From CAZTKP01 sp964614215 (GTDB lineage Bacteria > UBP6 > UBA1177), in the NCBI GenBank assembly GCA_964614215.1, contig CAZTKP010000066.1:1-13922 (forward strand): 13,922 nucleotides of DNA, read 5' to 3'. Position numbers and translations under genes: made by a program. How positions within the stretch are numbered: the first letter of the stretch is position 1; every line of letters begins with the position of its first letter. Below the pieces are notes generated by a model that did not search any database, had not been told where the DNA came from, and was given only the letters and a program-made list of their open reading frames with translations. This document shows positions 1 through 6,720 of this stretch, piece after piece.

Positions 1-345
1 TCCGGATCAGGACTTATAAAAGATAAGGTTGTGGTTTTAACCCTTTTTGAATACTTTGCTAAATCAAATGATGTTGGCAAAAAAGAAGTTGTGGATATAA
101 TAAGAAAAGAGTTAGGTGATGAAGCGGAGGAAATCATGCCGTCATTAGCACAGCGATGGATCGAAGAAGGAGAGGAAAAGGGGTTTAAGAAAGGAATAGA
201 GAAAGGGATAGAGAAAGGGATAGAGAAAGGGCTAGAGAAAACATGTATGAATGCTCTTAAATCAGGTATTTCTCCTAAAACTGTATCTGAGATTACAGGA
301 CTTCCTCTTGAAAAAGTTTTAGAGATAAAAAAAGAACTTCAATAA
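1..345 (+). CDS. Rpn / PD-(D/E)XK nuclease-transposase family protein, C-terminal part (5' end outside window)
   Basis: The reading frame is open from the first base to a TAA at 343-345, so only the last 114 codons are seen and the true start lies upstream. The visible part is a helical, Lys/Glu-rich tail. A segment ending in LAQRWIEEGEEKG is followed by five KG-type units (GFKK, GIEK x3, GLEK). A short helix-turn-helix-like end (ISPKTVSEITGLPLEKV) follows. This GIEKGIEK tail plus a 'SIEEIAEITGLS'-like ending is typical of the Rpn recombination-promoting nuclease / PDDEXK transposase families. In those families the catalytic nuclease domain is N-terminal and would lie outside the window. The family call rests only on the tail. 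Known members promote RecA-independent recombination or look like domesticated transposases. The gene converges on hutH. Confidence 0.72.
   Translation, partial: SGSGLIKDKVVVLTLFEYFAKSNDVGKKEVVDIIRKELGDEAEEIMPSLAQRWIEEGEEKGFKKGIEKGIEKGIEKGLEKTCMNALKSGISPKTVSEITGLPLEKVLEIKKELQ
193..240 (+). repeat. 12-bp in-frame tandem repeat (GIEK/GLEK x4)
   Basis: Four consecutive 12-base units at 193-204, 205-216, 217-228 and 229-240 differ by only one or two bases (gg[a/g][a/c]tagagaaa). A more diverged fifth unit (gggtttaagaaa) precedes them at 181-192. Each unit is four codons, so gain or loss of a unit keeps the frame and changes the length of a charged helix or coiled coil in the Rpn-like protein. 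Confidence 0.9.
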
Positions 346-372
346 ATTTTTTTTGAAATCAATAAAAAATTT
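344..372. terminator. AT-only inverted repeat between convergent genes, possible bidirectional terminator
   Basis: AAATTTTTT at 344-352 is the exact reverse complement of AAAAAATTT at 364-372. The loop can extend the stem (TTGA at 353-356 with TCAA at 359-362, one bulged T). The repeat starts inside the stop codon of the Rpn-like gene and lies between it and the 3' end of hutH on the other strand. Runs of T/A on both arms could supply a U-tract in either direction. It lacks the GC-rich stem of a classic intrinsic terminator, so the terminator role is only suggested. I see no gene in the rest of 373-500. Confidence 0.35.
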
Positions 373-500
373 TGGTATAGCGAACAGTTTTTATTTACCC
401 ACTCATTTTTTATAGGAGTCGTTTCAGATGCTCTGTTGAAAAAGAGTGATTAATTTTGGCTTGACTGAAAGATATATCTGTTCTAAAAGACTATTAAAAA

Positions 501-2027
501 TCAGCCAAGTGCCCCGATAGCTTCTTCAACTGCTTCAAGTATTTTATTAGATTTTACAAGTTTCTGCATTTCTGTATGGTCAGGGTAGAGTGGTCTGTCG
601 ATCTCAAGGAAATCAACATGTTCTCTGATCTTTTTCTTTGCTGTTGAAACGCCGGTTCCTTCATTTTCGAACTTTCTGATGTCAAGTGCCTGAGAAGCTG
701 CCATGAACTCAATTCCGAGAATTCCGCATGCGTTGTGATAGATTTGGAAGTTCTTTATTGCTGTATTCATTCCCATTGAAACAAAGTCTTCCTGATCTGC
801 AGCTGCCGGAATTGACTGGACTGATGCTGGTGTGCAGAGAATTTTCTGCTCAACTATCTGAGTGTCGGCAGTGTATTGGGAAAGCATGAGTCCGCTGAAA
901 AGTCCGGGATTTGTTGCGAGAAATGGCGGAAGACCGACTGAAAGAGCAGGGTTGTTGAGCCTGTTCATTCTTCTTTCACTTAAAATACTCACCATCGTGA
1001 CTGCCTGACCAACTATTTCCATCGGAAGAGCAACAGGTGTTCCCTGAAAGTTCGCACCGCTGAGTGCAAGATCTTTATCAGGAAAGAAAACAGGGTTGTC
1101 ACAAACTCCGCTGAGCTCAACTTCAACCTGAGATTTTGCCCATTTCACTGCATCGTGAGCGGCCCCGATAACCTGAGGAGTTGAACGCATTGAGTATGCA
1201 TCCTGAACTTTAACTTTAACTTTTCCCGTGAGGAGATCACATTCTTCAACGAGTTTTCTTATTGATGCGGCGCATCTGATAGCTCCTGAAAATCCTCTTG
1301 CAATGTGAATGTCCGGCAGATACGGTTTAAGGTTTGCCTTAAGTGCAACAAGTGACATTGCAGCTGCGATCTCAGCCTGTTTGAGCCATCTTTCAACATC
1401 GTAGATAAGAAGTGCGCTCATAGCTGTAAGCATGTTCGAGCCGTTTATTGCAGCAAGTCCGTCTCTTGCCTGAAGTCCGGGAACAGGGATCCCTGCTTTT
1501 TCATAAGCCTCTTTTGCAGGATAAAGTTCACCCTGGTAGTAAGCCTGACCTTCACCGAGAAGTGTGAGAGCGATCTGACTCATAGGTGCAAGATCTCCGC
1601 AGGCTCCGACTGATCCTTTCTGGCAGACGTAGGGAGTAACACCCTTGTTGAGAAGTTCAACAAAAGTCTGAGTTATCTCCGGTCTGCAGCCGCTGTTTCC
1701 ATGAGCATGAACATTGATTCTTGAAACAAGTGCTCCGCGGACGTATTCAAGAGGAGCGGGATCACCGATACCTGCTGAATGATTATAGATAAGATACTTC
1801 TGGAAATCCTGGATCTGATCGTCATCAAGAACAGTCTCGCTGAACTCTCCGATACCTGTGTTGACACCGTACATGATCTCGTGATTATCGATCTTTCTTT
1901 CAAGCATAGCACGGCATGTTTTTATTCTTTCAAGTGCTTCGGGATCAAGCTCGACCTTTTCGTTAAATCTTGCAACTCTTACAAGTTCTTCAACTGTTAA
2001 TTTTCCACCGTTAAGAACAACTGTCAT
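501..2027 (-). CDS. hutH: Histidine ammonia-lyase (MIO-family lyase) with Cys in place of the MIO serine
   Basis: The enzyme would deaminate L-histidine to urocanate in the cytoplasm, the first step of histidine degradation. I place the start at 2027. That ATG has GGAGAG six to seven bases upstream, while the ATG at 2039 has no Shine-Dalgarno sequence. The resulting 508-residue length is normal for the family. With this start, Tyr53 (YGVNTGIGEF), His83 (NHSAG), position 143 and Asn195 (INGSN) fall on the same numbers I know for the Pseudomonas putida enzyme. QDAYSMRSTPQ (about 275-285) and QED (Glu413) are also present. His83 and the QED glutamate favour histidine over phenylalanine or tyrosine. 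The MIO triad is Ala142-Cys143-Gly144 (codon TGC, 1599-1601) where Ala-Ser-Gly is usual. Phe follows QED where many HutH have His. No hutU, hutI or hutG is in the window. A tyrosine lyase or an MIO aminomutase is a less likely alternative. Confidence 0.92.
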   Translation of the reverse strand: MTVVLNGGKLTVEELVRVARFNEKVELDPEALERIKTCRAMLERKIDNHEIMYGVNTGIGEFSETVLDDDQIQDFQKYLIYNHSAGIGDPAPLEYVRGALVSRINVHAHGNSGCRPEITQTFVELLNKGVTPYVCQKGSVGACGDLAPMSQIALTLLGEGQAYYQGELYPAKEAYEKAGIPVPGLQARDGLAAINGSNMLTAMSALLIYDVERWLKQAEIAAAMSLVALKANLKPYLPDIHIARGFSGAIRCAASIRKLVEECDLLTGKVKVKVQDAYSMRSTPQVIGAAHDAVKWAKSQVEVELSGVCDNPVFFPDKDLALSGANFQGTPVALPMEIVGQAVTMVSILSERRMNRLNNPALSVGLPPFLATNPGLFSGLMLSQYTADTQIVEQKILCTPASVQSIPAAADQEDFVSMGMNTAIKNFQIYHNACGILGIEFMAASQALDIRKFENEGTGVSTAKKKIREHVDFLEIDRPLYPDHTEMQKLVKSNKILEAVEEAIGALG

Positions 2028-2031
2028 CTTT

Positions 2032-2037
2032 CTCTCC
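2032..2037 (-). promoter_or_regulatory. Ribosome binding site that decides the hutH start
   Basis: On the minus strand GGAGAG lies here, followed by AAAG and other purines up to the ATG at 2027-2025. Nothing similar precedes the upstream ATG at 2039. The site overlaps the first codons of the longer frame, so the shorter 508-residue product is preferred. Confidence 0.7.
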
Positions 2038-2080
2038 ATAAGTTAGTCAGTAATCTCGGAAGCAATTTATCAGAACTGGC

Positions 2081-2098
2081 TGAAAATCCAAATTTTCA
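2081..2098. promoter_or_regulatory. Perfect palindrome in the hutH/phosphoesterase divergent region, candidate operator
   Basis: TGAAAAT (2081-2087) and ATTTTCA (2092-2098) are exact inverted copies around a 4-base centre (CCAA). The site lies about 55 bases upstream of the hutH start and about 20 bases upstream of the -35 box of the divergent gene. This fits a dimeric regulator controlling one or both genes. No regulator gene is adjacent, and the AT-rich arms keep confidence moderate. Confidence 0.4.
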
Positions 2099-2118
2099 TG
2101 CTCTTAAAATTCATTTTT

Positions 2119-2147
2119 TTGACCGTTTCGGTTAATTCCTGTATTCT
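2119..2147 (+). promoter_or_regulatory. Sigma70-type promoter for the metallophosphoesterase gene
   Basis: TTGACC at 2119-2124 (-35), a 17-base spacer and TATTCT at 2142-2147 (-10) match the housekeeping consensus at 5/6 and 4/6. Transcription would start near 2154, leaving a leader of about 24 bases. That leader holds the GGGGGG Shine-Dalgarno run (2169-2174) just before the ATG at 2178. Confidence 0.5.
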
Positions 2148-2177
2148 TCTGAGAATTTTGTTTTCTGCGGGGGGATC

Positions 2178-3350
2178 ATGACCAGAATTCTGACTTTCGG
2201 TCTATTTGTAACGACGATGTTCACCATTATTGTTCTGATGGTGAAATACTTCCTTTACAGACTGCGTGAAGCATTTCCTGCACTGAAAAAATATAGAAGA
2301 CATCTTCGTGTAATGTACCTGCCGCTTTTTGGAGCTTTCTACATCTTTTCAGGCAATGAACTTAAAGGTACTGAAACTGATTCATGGGTGTCGTTTTTTC
2401 TCTACTTTTATTTTACCGTGATCTTTATCTTTGCTCTTTACGGTATTTTTGTTGAATTGATAATCTCCTCAAGACGACTTATGCCGAAATTTTATTCAAA
2501 GAAACTTCCTCAAAATAAAAAGACACTTCTTTTTATGGTACTCTTCCTTGTGTCTTTTCACAGTGTTGTTTCGGGATTGTTTATGGCAGGAAATGTTGTT
2601 GTTGAAAAGATAGCTGTTACAAGTCCTAAGATAAAGGAAAAGACAAAGATCGTTCAGATATCGGATGTTCATTTCAGTCAGGTTGCAGGAGTTGATTTTG
2701 CGCAGGAGATCGCAGAGGTGATAAATGCTCTTAAACCCGATATTCTTATCTGTACTGGTGACTATCTTGATCACGGAATAGTTGAGCCGGAGGCAGTTGC
2801 AAAGACAATGAGAAATATAGTGACTCCGCTTGGAAAATATGCTATCTCAGGAAATCATGAATATATCAACAAAATAGATCAGTCTATTGAATTTATTGAG
2901 AAAAGTGGCTTTGAGTTTATTGATAACAAATCTGTTTTGCCAGGTAGAAACATTCAGCTTCTGGGAATCTCCGATAAAACAGCTTCAAGGTTTGGTGAAA
3001 AAACTGTTACAGACATCGAAATACTGAAAAAAGGAAATCACGGCAAGTATGTTATCTTTCTTAAACATCAGCCTCACATAAAAAAAGAGGACACGGATAA
3101 GTTCGATCTCATGCTTTCAGGACACACACACGCAGGACAGATATTCCCGTTCGGGATATTCGTCAGAATGGCGTTTAAATACTGTAGCGGAAGCTACACC
3201 TTTAAAAGCGATTCCATCCTTCATGTAAACCGCGGAACAGGAACATGGGGACCACCCGTCAGATTTGGAGCAACTTCAGAGATCACAGCGATAGATCTTC
3301 TACCTGAAATTGAAATTGTCTCAGAGCCAGAAAAGATTGCGGTAGAGTGA
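2178..3350 (+). CDS. Membrane-anchored calcineurin-like metallophosphoesterase (YaeI/YkuE-like)
   Basis: This 390-residue protein has an N-terminal membrane part with about four hydrophobic segments (roughly residues 4-26, 45-58, 69-96 and 115-142) and a C-terminal binuclear metallophosphoesterase domain. The metal ligands are all visible: Asp163 and His165 (ISDVH), Asp195 (TGDYLDHG), Asn226-His227 (SGNHE), His297 (KHQPH), and His316/His318 (SGHTHAGQIFP). The terminal NRGTGTWGPPVR segment is typical of the YaeI/YkuE branch, whose known members act at the membrane (YaeI is linked to UDP-2,3-diacylglucosamine pyrophosphate hydrolase-like activity). The true substrate cannot be read from the sequence. 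It is divergent from hutH and its stop lies two bases from the stop of the convergent kinase gene, so the two mRNAs probably overlap at their 3' ends. Confidence 0.92.
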   Translation: MTRILTFGLFVTTMFTIIVLMVKYFLYRLREAFPALKKYRRHLRVMYLPLFGAFYIFSGNELKGTETDSWVSFFLYFYFTVIFIFALYGIFVELIISSRRLMPKFYSKKLPQNKKTLLFMVLFLVSFHSVVSGLFMAGNVVVEKIAVTSPKIKEKTKIVQISDVHFSQVAGVDFAQEIAEVINALKPDILICTGDYLDHGIVEPEAVAKTMRNIVTPLGKYAISGNHEYINKIDQSIEFIEKSGFEFIDNKSVLPGRNIQLLGISDKTASRFGEKTVTDIEILKKGNHGKYVIFLKHQPHIKKEDTDKFDLMLSGHTHAGQIFPFGIFVRMAFKYCSGSYTFKSDSILHVNRGTGTWGPPVRFGATSEITAIDLLPEIEIVSEPEKIAVE

Positions 3351-3352
3351 TA

Positions 3353-6300
3353 TTAATCTGACACAAGTTTGAAGCCTTCAAGTTTCTTGCCGGCTTTTTT
3401 CTGATATTTCTTAAGGAGTTCCAGAGGATCCTGCTTCCACATCTCAAGGATGACGGGATATCTTTTTATGACAGCTCCGTCACTTACAGCAAAGTGCTTT
3501 CCGTCATTTTCAAATGCTACGCTGTATCCGGTGTACTGAAGGTCTATAGTCTGGATCATTTCATATGTTTCTGCGTTCCAGAGGATAAGTTCCTTCCCGA
3601 CAGATGCGAAAAGAGAGCCTTCCGGAGAAGCTGTTATCATGTTTATGGGGCCGGTGTGTCCGCGCATTGTTTTTGTTATAACGCCTTCTTTTATATTCCA
3701 TTTCTGTATCGTTCCGTCCTCAATTGCGGTAAGGACAAAACTGTTGTCTCTGGAAAAGGCCAGAGAAAGTATAGTCTTATCGGAATTTCTCATTTTTCCT
3801 ATATGCTCTCCTTCCGGAAAAGACCAGAAGTTAAGTTCGCCGTTCCTGCCTCCCGAAGCTATCATTTTTCCATCCGGAGAAAGTTTTACTGTTTGAATGG
3901 CCGCAGAATGTTTTTTTAATGTTTTCAGTAGATTGTGTTTCTCTGTATCCCATATCTTAACGGTTCTGTCCTTGCTCCCTGAAATAAGGAACTTCCCATC
4001 ATTCGAGAACAGAACTGATGAGATCTGGTCCGTATGTCCCTTCAATTCCGAGATAACCTTACCGTTTAAAGGATTAAACAGGAAGATCTCACCTTTATTG
4101 TTGCCTATAGCAAGGAACTGACCGTTGGGGGAAAAGGAGATGCTGTATGCCACAGTTTCTCTGTCAGAAAAAGATGAGTACAGGGATTCGCTTTTCACGT
4201 CCCATAACTTGACTGTTGTATCCCAGCTGGATGAGGCAAGAAGTTTTCCGTCAGGTGAGTAGCTCATGGACGGAATATATGTAGTGTGTCCCCGGTAGGT
4301 ATAGACAGACTTGCTGATATCTGTTTTCCACTTTTTCAGGATCCTGTCCTCGCCTATTGAAATAATTGAGTTACCCATAGGTAGAAAGGAAGCGGAAAAG
4401 ACCGGTCCGTCATGACCCCGCAGGTTCATTATATGAAAAGTTTTCAGGTCTATCATCTTGATAGTTCCATCTCTTGATGCAGCAGCAGCCATAGATCCGT
4501 CACTTGATATGTCAAGATCAAAGAAAGCATCCCAGTGTTTTAAAAGTATCCTGGGTCGTGATTCTTCAATGTTCCACAGAAGGATCCGCTTGTCGTACCC
4601 TGTACTTATAAAATGTTTGTTGTCTTTGAGAAATTTTACGGCGATAACAGGTTCTCTATGATGTCTGAACGTTTTTACAGGCTTGTTGTTCATAAGAAGC
4701 GTAATGTCTCCTGATGAGTTTGAAACAAGGATCATTTTTCCGTCTAAAGACCAGTCAATGGCCCTTACAGTATTCATGGCTTCAAAGATCTTTTTCGCAG
4801 AGAGCTCTTTTTCCGAGAGATCGATCTCCCAGAGAGTATTGTCCGTTCCACCGAAGGCGATCTTTTTTCCATCGGGAGAAAAACCTGTCGCATAGATCTC
4901 ACATTTAGGGCAGGAGAAGGTTTTTATGATCTTGTTTTCGGTTATATTCCAGAGCCTTAAAGTTTTATCCCAGCCACCGGAAATAAGAAATCTTCCATCA
5001 GGAGAGAAATCCATTGTAACGATGTTGTCTGTGTGCCCTCTGAGAGTTTTTTTAATGCTTCCATCTTTCAGAGAGTAGATGAAGACTTCCCTGTTCTTCC
5101 CGGCGACAGCTATAAGTTCGCCATCAGGTGAGACCGCGGAATCTCTGGCCTCGAAATCAAATTTTATGAGGTTTTTCAGGAAAGAATCATTCTGGTGAAC
5201 GGTTGAAAGGTATAGAGCTGACTGAATTGAAAGCATATGGTTGGAAAGTTCGTTCTTCCTGCTGTCAAGAAAGTTGCCGGGATAGCTCCACGGGCTTTTG
5301 GGATTGTAAGGATTATGGTACAGAGAAGCTGCAGAAAATATCGAAGCATTGGAATATTTCTTTTCCTCAATGAGCCTTTCTGCGTACTCCAGGTATCCCC
5401 GCGAAAGGTTAAGATGTGCAAATTTTTCGTTATCAACTGCCTGCCGGTAGGCAAAGAGTATTGTGGCGGAACCCGCGAAAATAAGAATAACAAAGATAAG
5501 AAGAAGGGCCGAGAGAGACTTATTCTTTTTTGTGAACCGTTTAAAAAGCTCCCAGGAACTGTATTCATATGCTCTGATCCTGCCTCCCGACATGAAATTC
5601 TCTATTTCCCATGCAACTTCCAGGGCTGTCTCATACCGGTTATTTTTATTTCTGGTCAGGGTCTTTGAAACTACTGCGCATAGATCAGGCGGAGCATCTT
5701 TTTCAAGTATTGTAATGTCGACAGGTGTATTGTTCTGGACCATCTCCAGAGTTTCCTTAATATTTCTTCCCTTGAATGGCGGATGCCCTGTAAGTATTTC
5801 GTAAAGAACCGCGCCTAAAGAATAGATGTCACTTCTCTCGTCGATCTGTTCGACATCACCTCTTGCCTGTTCAGGCGGCATGTAGGCGGGTGTTCCAATA
5901 GCTTTGCCTCTTGTAGTATCACCGAGGTTCTCTACGTTAAGGACATTAAGCTCTTTCTGCAGAGTTGTCTCACTTTCATCATCTTCGCCTTTTATTTTTG
6001 CAAGTCCCCAGTCAAGTACAACTGTTTCACCGAACTCTCCGATCATGATATTTTCGGGTTTGAGATCACGGTGAATAACACCTCTGCTGTGGGAGTACGC
6101 AATGGCGTTGCAGATGTCTCTGAAATGCGGGAGAAGTCTCAGTCTTTTTTCAAGAGTTCCGGCATCTCGAATAGCCTTGGCAAGAGTCATTCCTCTTACA
6201 AGTTTCATGGTGTAGTAATGGTTTCCGTCCGGTTTTCTGCCGATATCATAGACCGGAACTATTCCGGGATGTTCAAGCTGTCCGGTGACTTTTGCTTCAC

Positions 6301-6601
6301 GAAGGAACCTTATCTCATCCGCTTTGAGCTTGTCTGCCGGCTTGATCCTGTTCTGTCCCGGTTTGTCCGTCTGAATAAGTTCTTTAAGTGCGATATCTCT
6401 ACCGAGCTTACTGTCAAAGGCGACAAGAACTCTTCCGATACCTCCGCGCCCGATCTCATCAACTATGGAATATTTCCATTCATCTCCTTCTGTCTCTTCC
6501 TGGTTTATAATTCTATCGGGGATCTCCAGATTGCTCAGATCAAGAGAAACGGTTCTGGATACTTCTGAAGGATTTTTTTTCTTTTTTTCTTTTTCTGTCA
6601 T
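3353..6601 (-). CDS. Transmembrane Ser/Thr protein kinase with C-terminal WD40 propellers
   Basis: I set the start at the second of two adjacent ATGs (6601). GAGG lies four bases before it, and the longer frame begins with a TTG (6637) inside the promoter -10 box. The product is 1082 residues. The kinase domain occupies about 47-335: glycine loop GRGGIGRV (51-58), Lys73 in IALK, Glu102 in the alpha-C helix, HRDLKPEN (177-184, catalytic Asp179), DWG in place of DFG (Asp197), and PPE (about 242-244). All catalytic residues are present, so it should be active. One hydrophobic helix follows (about 362-385), then a linker of about 90 residues, probably helical. About 14 WD40 repeats (482-1053) complete the protein, many with the motif SPDG...SGS.D.T...W. 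Kinase inside and WD40 outside the inner membrane is the expected topology, with the WD40 part as likely sensor or scaffold. Substrates are unknown. The gene is divergent from the antiporter and convergent with the phosphoesterase. Confidence 0.95.
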   Translation of the reverse strand: MTEKEKKKKNPSEVSRTVSLDLSNLEIPDRIINQEETEGDEWKYSIVDEIGRGGIGRVLVAFDSKLGRDIALKELIQTDKPGQNRIKPADKLKADEIRFLREAKVTGQLEHPGIVPVYDIGRKPDGNHYYTMKLVRGMTLAKAIRDAGTLEKRLRLLPHFRDICNAIAYSHSRGVIHRDLKPENIMIGEFGETVVLDWGLAKIKGEDDESETTLQKELNVLNVENLGDTTRGKAIGTPAYMPPEQARGDVEQIDERSDIYSLGAVLYEILTGHPPFKGRNIKETLEMVQNNTPVDITILEKDAPPDLCAVVSKTLTRNKNNRYETALEVAWEIENFMSGGRIRAYEYSSWELFKRFTKKNKSLSALLLIFVILIFAGSATILFAYRQAVDNEKFAHLNLSRGYLEYAERLIEEKKYSNASIFSAASLYHNPYNPKSPWSYPGNFLDSRKNELSNHMLSIQSALYLSTVHQNDSFLKNLIKFDFEARDSAVSPDGELIAVAGKNREVFIYSLKDGSIKKTLRGHTDNIVTMDFSPDGRFLISGGWDKTLRLWNITENKIIKTFSCPKCEIYATGFSPDGKKIAFGGTDNTLWEIDLSEKELSAKKIFEAMNTVRAIDWSLDGKMILVSNSSGDITLLMNNKPVKTFRHHREPVIAVKFLKDNKHFISTGYDKRILLWNIEESRPRILLKHWDAFFDLDISSDGSMAAAASRDGTIKMIDLKTFHIMNLRGHDGPVFSASFLPMGNSIISIGEDRILKKWKTDISKSVYTYRGHTTYIPSMSYSPDGKLLASSSWDTTVKLWDVKSESLYSSFSDRETVAYSISFSPNGQFLAIGNNKGEIFLFNPLNGKVISELKGHTDQISSVLFSNDGKFLISGSKDRTVKIWDTEKHNLLKTLKKHSAAIQTVKLSPDGKMIASGGRNGELNFWSFPEGEHIGKMRNSDKTILSLAFSRDNSFVLTAIEDGTIQKWNIKEGVITKTMRGHTGPINMITASPEGSLFASVGKELILWNAETYEMIQTIDLQYTGYSVAFENDGKHFAVSDGAVIKRYPVILEMWKQDPLELLKKYQKKAGKKLEGFKLVSD
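3443..5158 (-). repeat. WD40 repeat array, about 14 units (protein-level repeat)
   Basis: By eye I count 14 units of 37-43 residues in the C-terminal part of the kinase. Several have the full GH...SPDG..L.SGS.D.T.K.WD pattern, for example those starting RGHTDNI, RGHTTYI and KGHTDQI. Units 3, 4, 9 and 14 are degenerate. Fourteen units fit two seven-bladed propellers. Confidence 0.8.
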
Positions 6602-6626
6602 CATACCTCTAAAGTCACTGCAGGAA

Positions 6627-6655
6627 ATTATATACAACAGACAGTTTCTTTACAA
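6627..6655 (-). promoter_or_regulatory. Promoter of the kinase gene
   Basis: On the minus strand TTGTAA (6655-6650) lies 17 bases from a perfect TATAAT (6632-6627). The expected start of transcription is near 6620, giving a leader of fewer than 20 bases that contains the AGAGGT before the ATG pair. The position of this -10 box argues against the TTG start at 6637. Confidence 0.6.
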
Positions 6656-6676
6656 TAATTTCTAAACCCGTAAACT
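6649..6676 (+). promoter_or_regulatory. Promoter of the antiporter gene, overlapping the kinase -35 box
   Basis: TTTACA (6649-6654, 5/6 to the -35 consensus), a 16-base spacer and TAAACT (6671-6676, 4/6) form a plausible promoter. The -35 box occupies the same bases as the kinase -35 on the other strand. The leader would be about 38 bases and ends in GGAG (6712-6715), five bases before the ATG at 6721. Confidence 0.45.
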
Positions 6677-6720
6677 TTAAAAGGCACTACAGATTCATTT
6701 CCCTGTTAAATGGAGTGTTT

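Noticed and set aside
5237..5668. 143-residue open frame on the plus strand opposite the kinase linker
   Set aside because: It is a shadow of the membrane-helix and linker coding region, and its composition is that of reverse-complemented coding sequence.
6071..6568. 165-residue open frame on the plus strand
   Set aside because: It is antisense to the conserved kinase domain, has no recognisable domain and no Shine-Dalgarno sequence. The kinase frame has intact catalytic motifs throughout.
2178..6601. Metallophosphoesterase as the dedicated phosphatase for the neighbouring kinase
   Set aside because: It belongs to the YaeI/YkuE branch, not to the PPM or PPP protein phosphatases, and the genes converge rather than form an operon.
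6602..6637. Longer kinase N-terminus starting at a TTG (6637), or at the first ATG (6604)
   Set aside because: The TTG lies next to the -10 box and would not be in the mRNA. The first ATG is only one base from the GAGG, while the second has a better distance.
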